Both the position numbers and the translations under genes were made by a program. The notes under the pieces are model-generated. The model was given only the letters and a program-made list of their open reading frames with translations. It was not told the DNA's origin and made no database searches. This document shows positions 32,590-32,788 of a stretch of 32,788 bases of DNA, piece by piece. Numbering within the stretch: the first letter of the stretch is position 1; each line of letters begins with the position of its first letter. The stretch comes from JAFMPW01 sp040830565 (GTDB lineage: Bacteria > Bacteroidota > Bacteroidia > Flavobacteriales > Flavobacteriaceae): contig JBFOMC010000132.1 in the NCBI GenBank assembly GCA_040830565.1, positions 1 to 32,788 of the forward strand, read 5' to 3'.

Positions 32590-32788
32590 TCAGCTTAGCA
32601 ACCTGTAATGCCTTCGTGCGCCATTTTCAAACCACAGCACCTCCATGTATATTTTACCATTCTCTTTTAATTTACCGATGGTAAATCTGGATTTTATCTC
32701 GGGATGACTTCCGGCGACTTTCGAATTCCACTGATATCCCTTCCAGGCACTTTCAAACAGGTTATTATCATCTTCAATGAAAATCTCA
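32590..32788 (-). CDS. C-terminal part of an unknown protein (5' end outside window)
   Basis: On the - strand the frame is open from the window edge to a TGA at 32590-32592 and gives 65 residues, starting EIFIEDDNNLFESAWKGYQW and ending YRLLS. Alternating strand-like segments (SRFTIGKLKENGKIYMEVLWF) suggest a beta-rich end. The upstream part is missing, so no family can be named. Confidence 0.55.
   Translation of the reverse strand, partial: EIFIEDDNNLFESAWKGYQWNSKVAGSHPEIKSRFTIGKLKENGKIYMEVLWFENGARRHYRLLS

Noticed and set aside
1..32788. tRNA, rRNA, CRISPR, insertion sequence or prophage content
   Set aside because: No cloverleaf, direct-repeat array, transposase or phage-type gene was seen on either strand.

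Overview
The window looks like a chromosomal segment from a marine-type flavobacterium (Bacteroidota, Flavobacteriaceae or close). The evidence is direct: four proteins end in the type B sorting domain of the type IX secretion system (T9SS), Bacteroidota-type promoters are present (TAnnTTTG, once with a TTTG box 20 bases upstream), AT-rich intergenic spacers are common, and signal peptides and SPII lipoboxes are abundant. No rRNA, tRNA, CRISPR array, insertion sequence or phage gene was seen. No gap between genes exceeds about 300 bases.

Left part (1-5637, + strand): four tandem paralogous genes for T9SS type B cell-surface proteins, the first cut by the window edge. Each full-length member has a signal peptide, two or three FN3-like repeats, an Ig-like domain, a SprB-like repeat and the gliding-motility-associated C-terminal sorting domain ending in ...LKR. 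A strong hairpin closes the array. uvrB (nucleotide excision repair) and a secreted M20-type hydrolase with an altered metal site follow.

Middle part (9495-18840): a small heat-shock protein, a TerB-like protein, a one-domain DUF1456 protein, a duplicated pair of small secreted proteins that share an unusual promoter resembling an ECF sigma-factor site, succinyl-CoA ligase beta (sucC), a stand-alone LON substrate-binding-domain protein, lysA followed by a small membrane protein, a secreted thioredoxin, a secreted Gfo/Idh/MocA oxidoreductase, a TfoX-N-like protein and an unknown protein.

Right part (18920-32788, almost all - strand): a tightly overlapping molybdate uptake operon (modA, a di-Mop protein, modB, modC), a small beta-barrel protein, two GNAT acetyltransferases with an O-methyltransferase-like enzyme, an unlisted 37-residue membrane protein, a periplasmic alpha/beta hydrolase, an AlkD-like protein, a secreted nucleoside hydrolase fused to an FN3-like domain next to a lipoprotein, an aldo/keto reductase, a polysaccharide-deacetylase lipoprotein paired with another lipoprotein, a RibD/DHFR-like reductase with a PNPOx-like flavoprotein, a DmpA-type P1 peptidase, and the tail of an unknown gene.

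Most of this is ordinary flavobacterial core and accessory content. The parts most worth following up are the T9SS paralog array, the twin small secreted proteins with their matched promoters, the 37-residue membrane protein, and the HxD-to-QxD change in the M20 enzyme.
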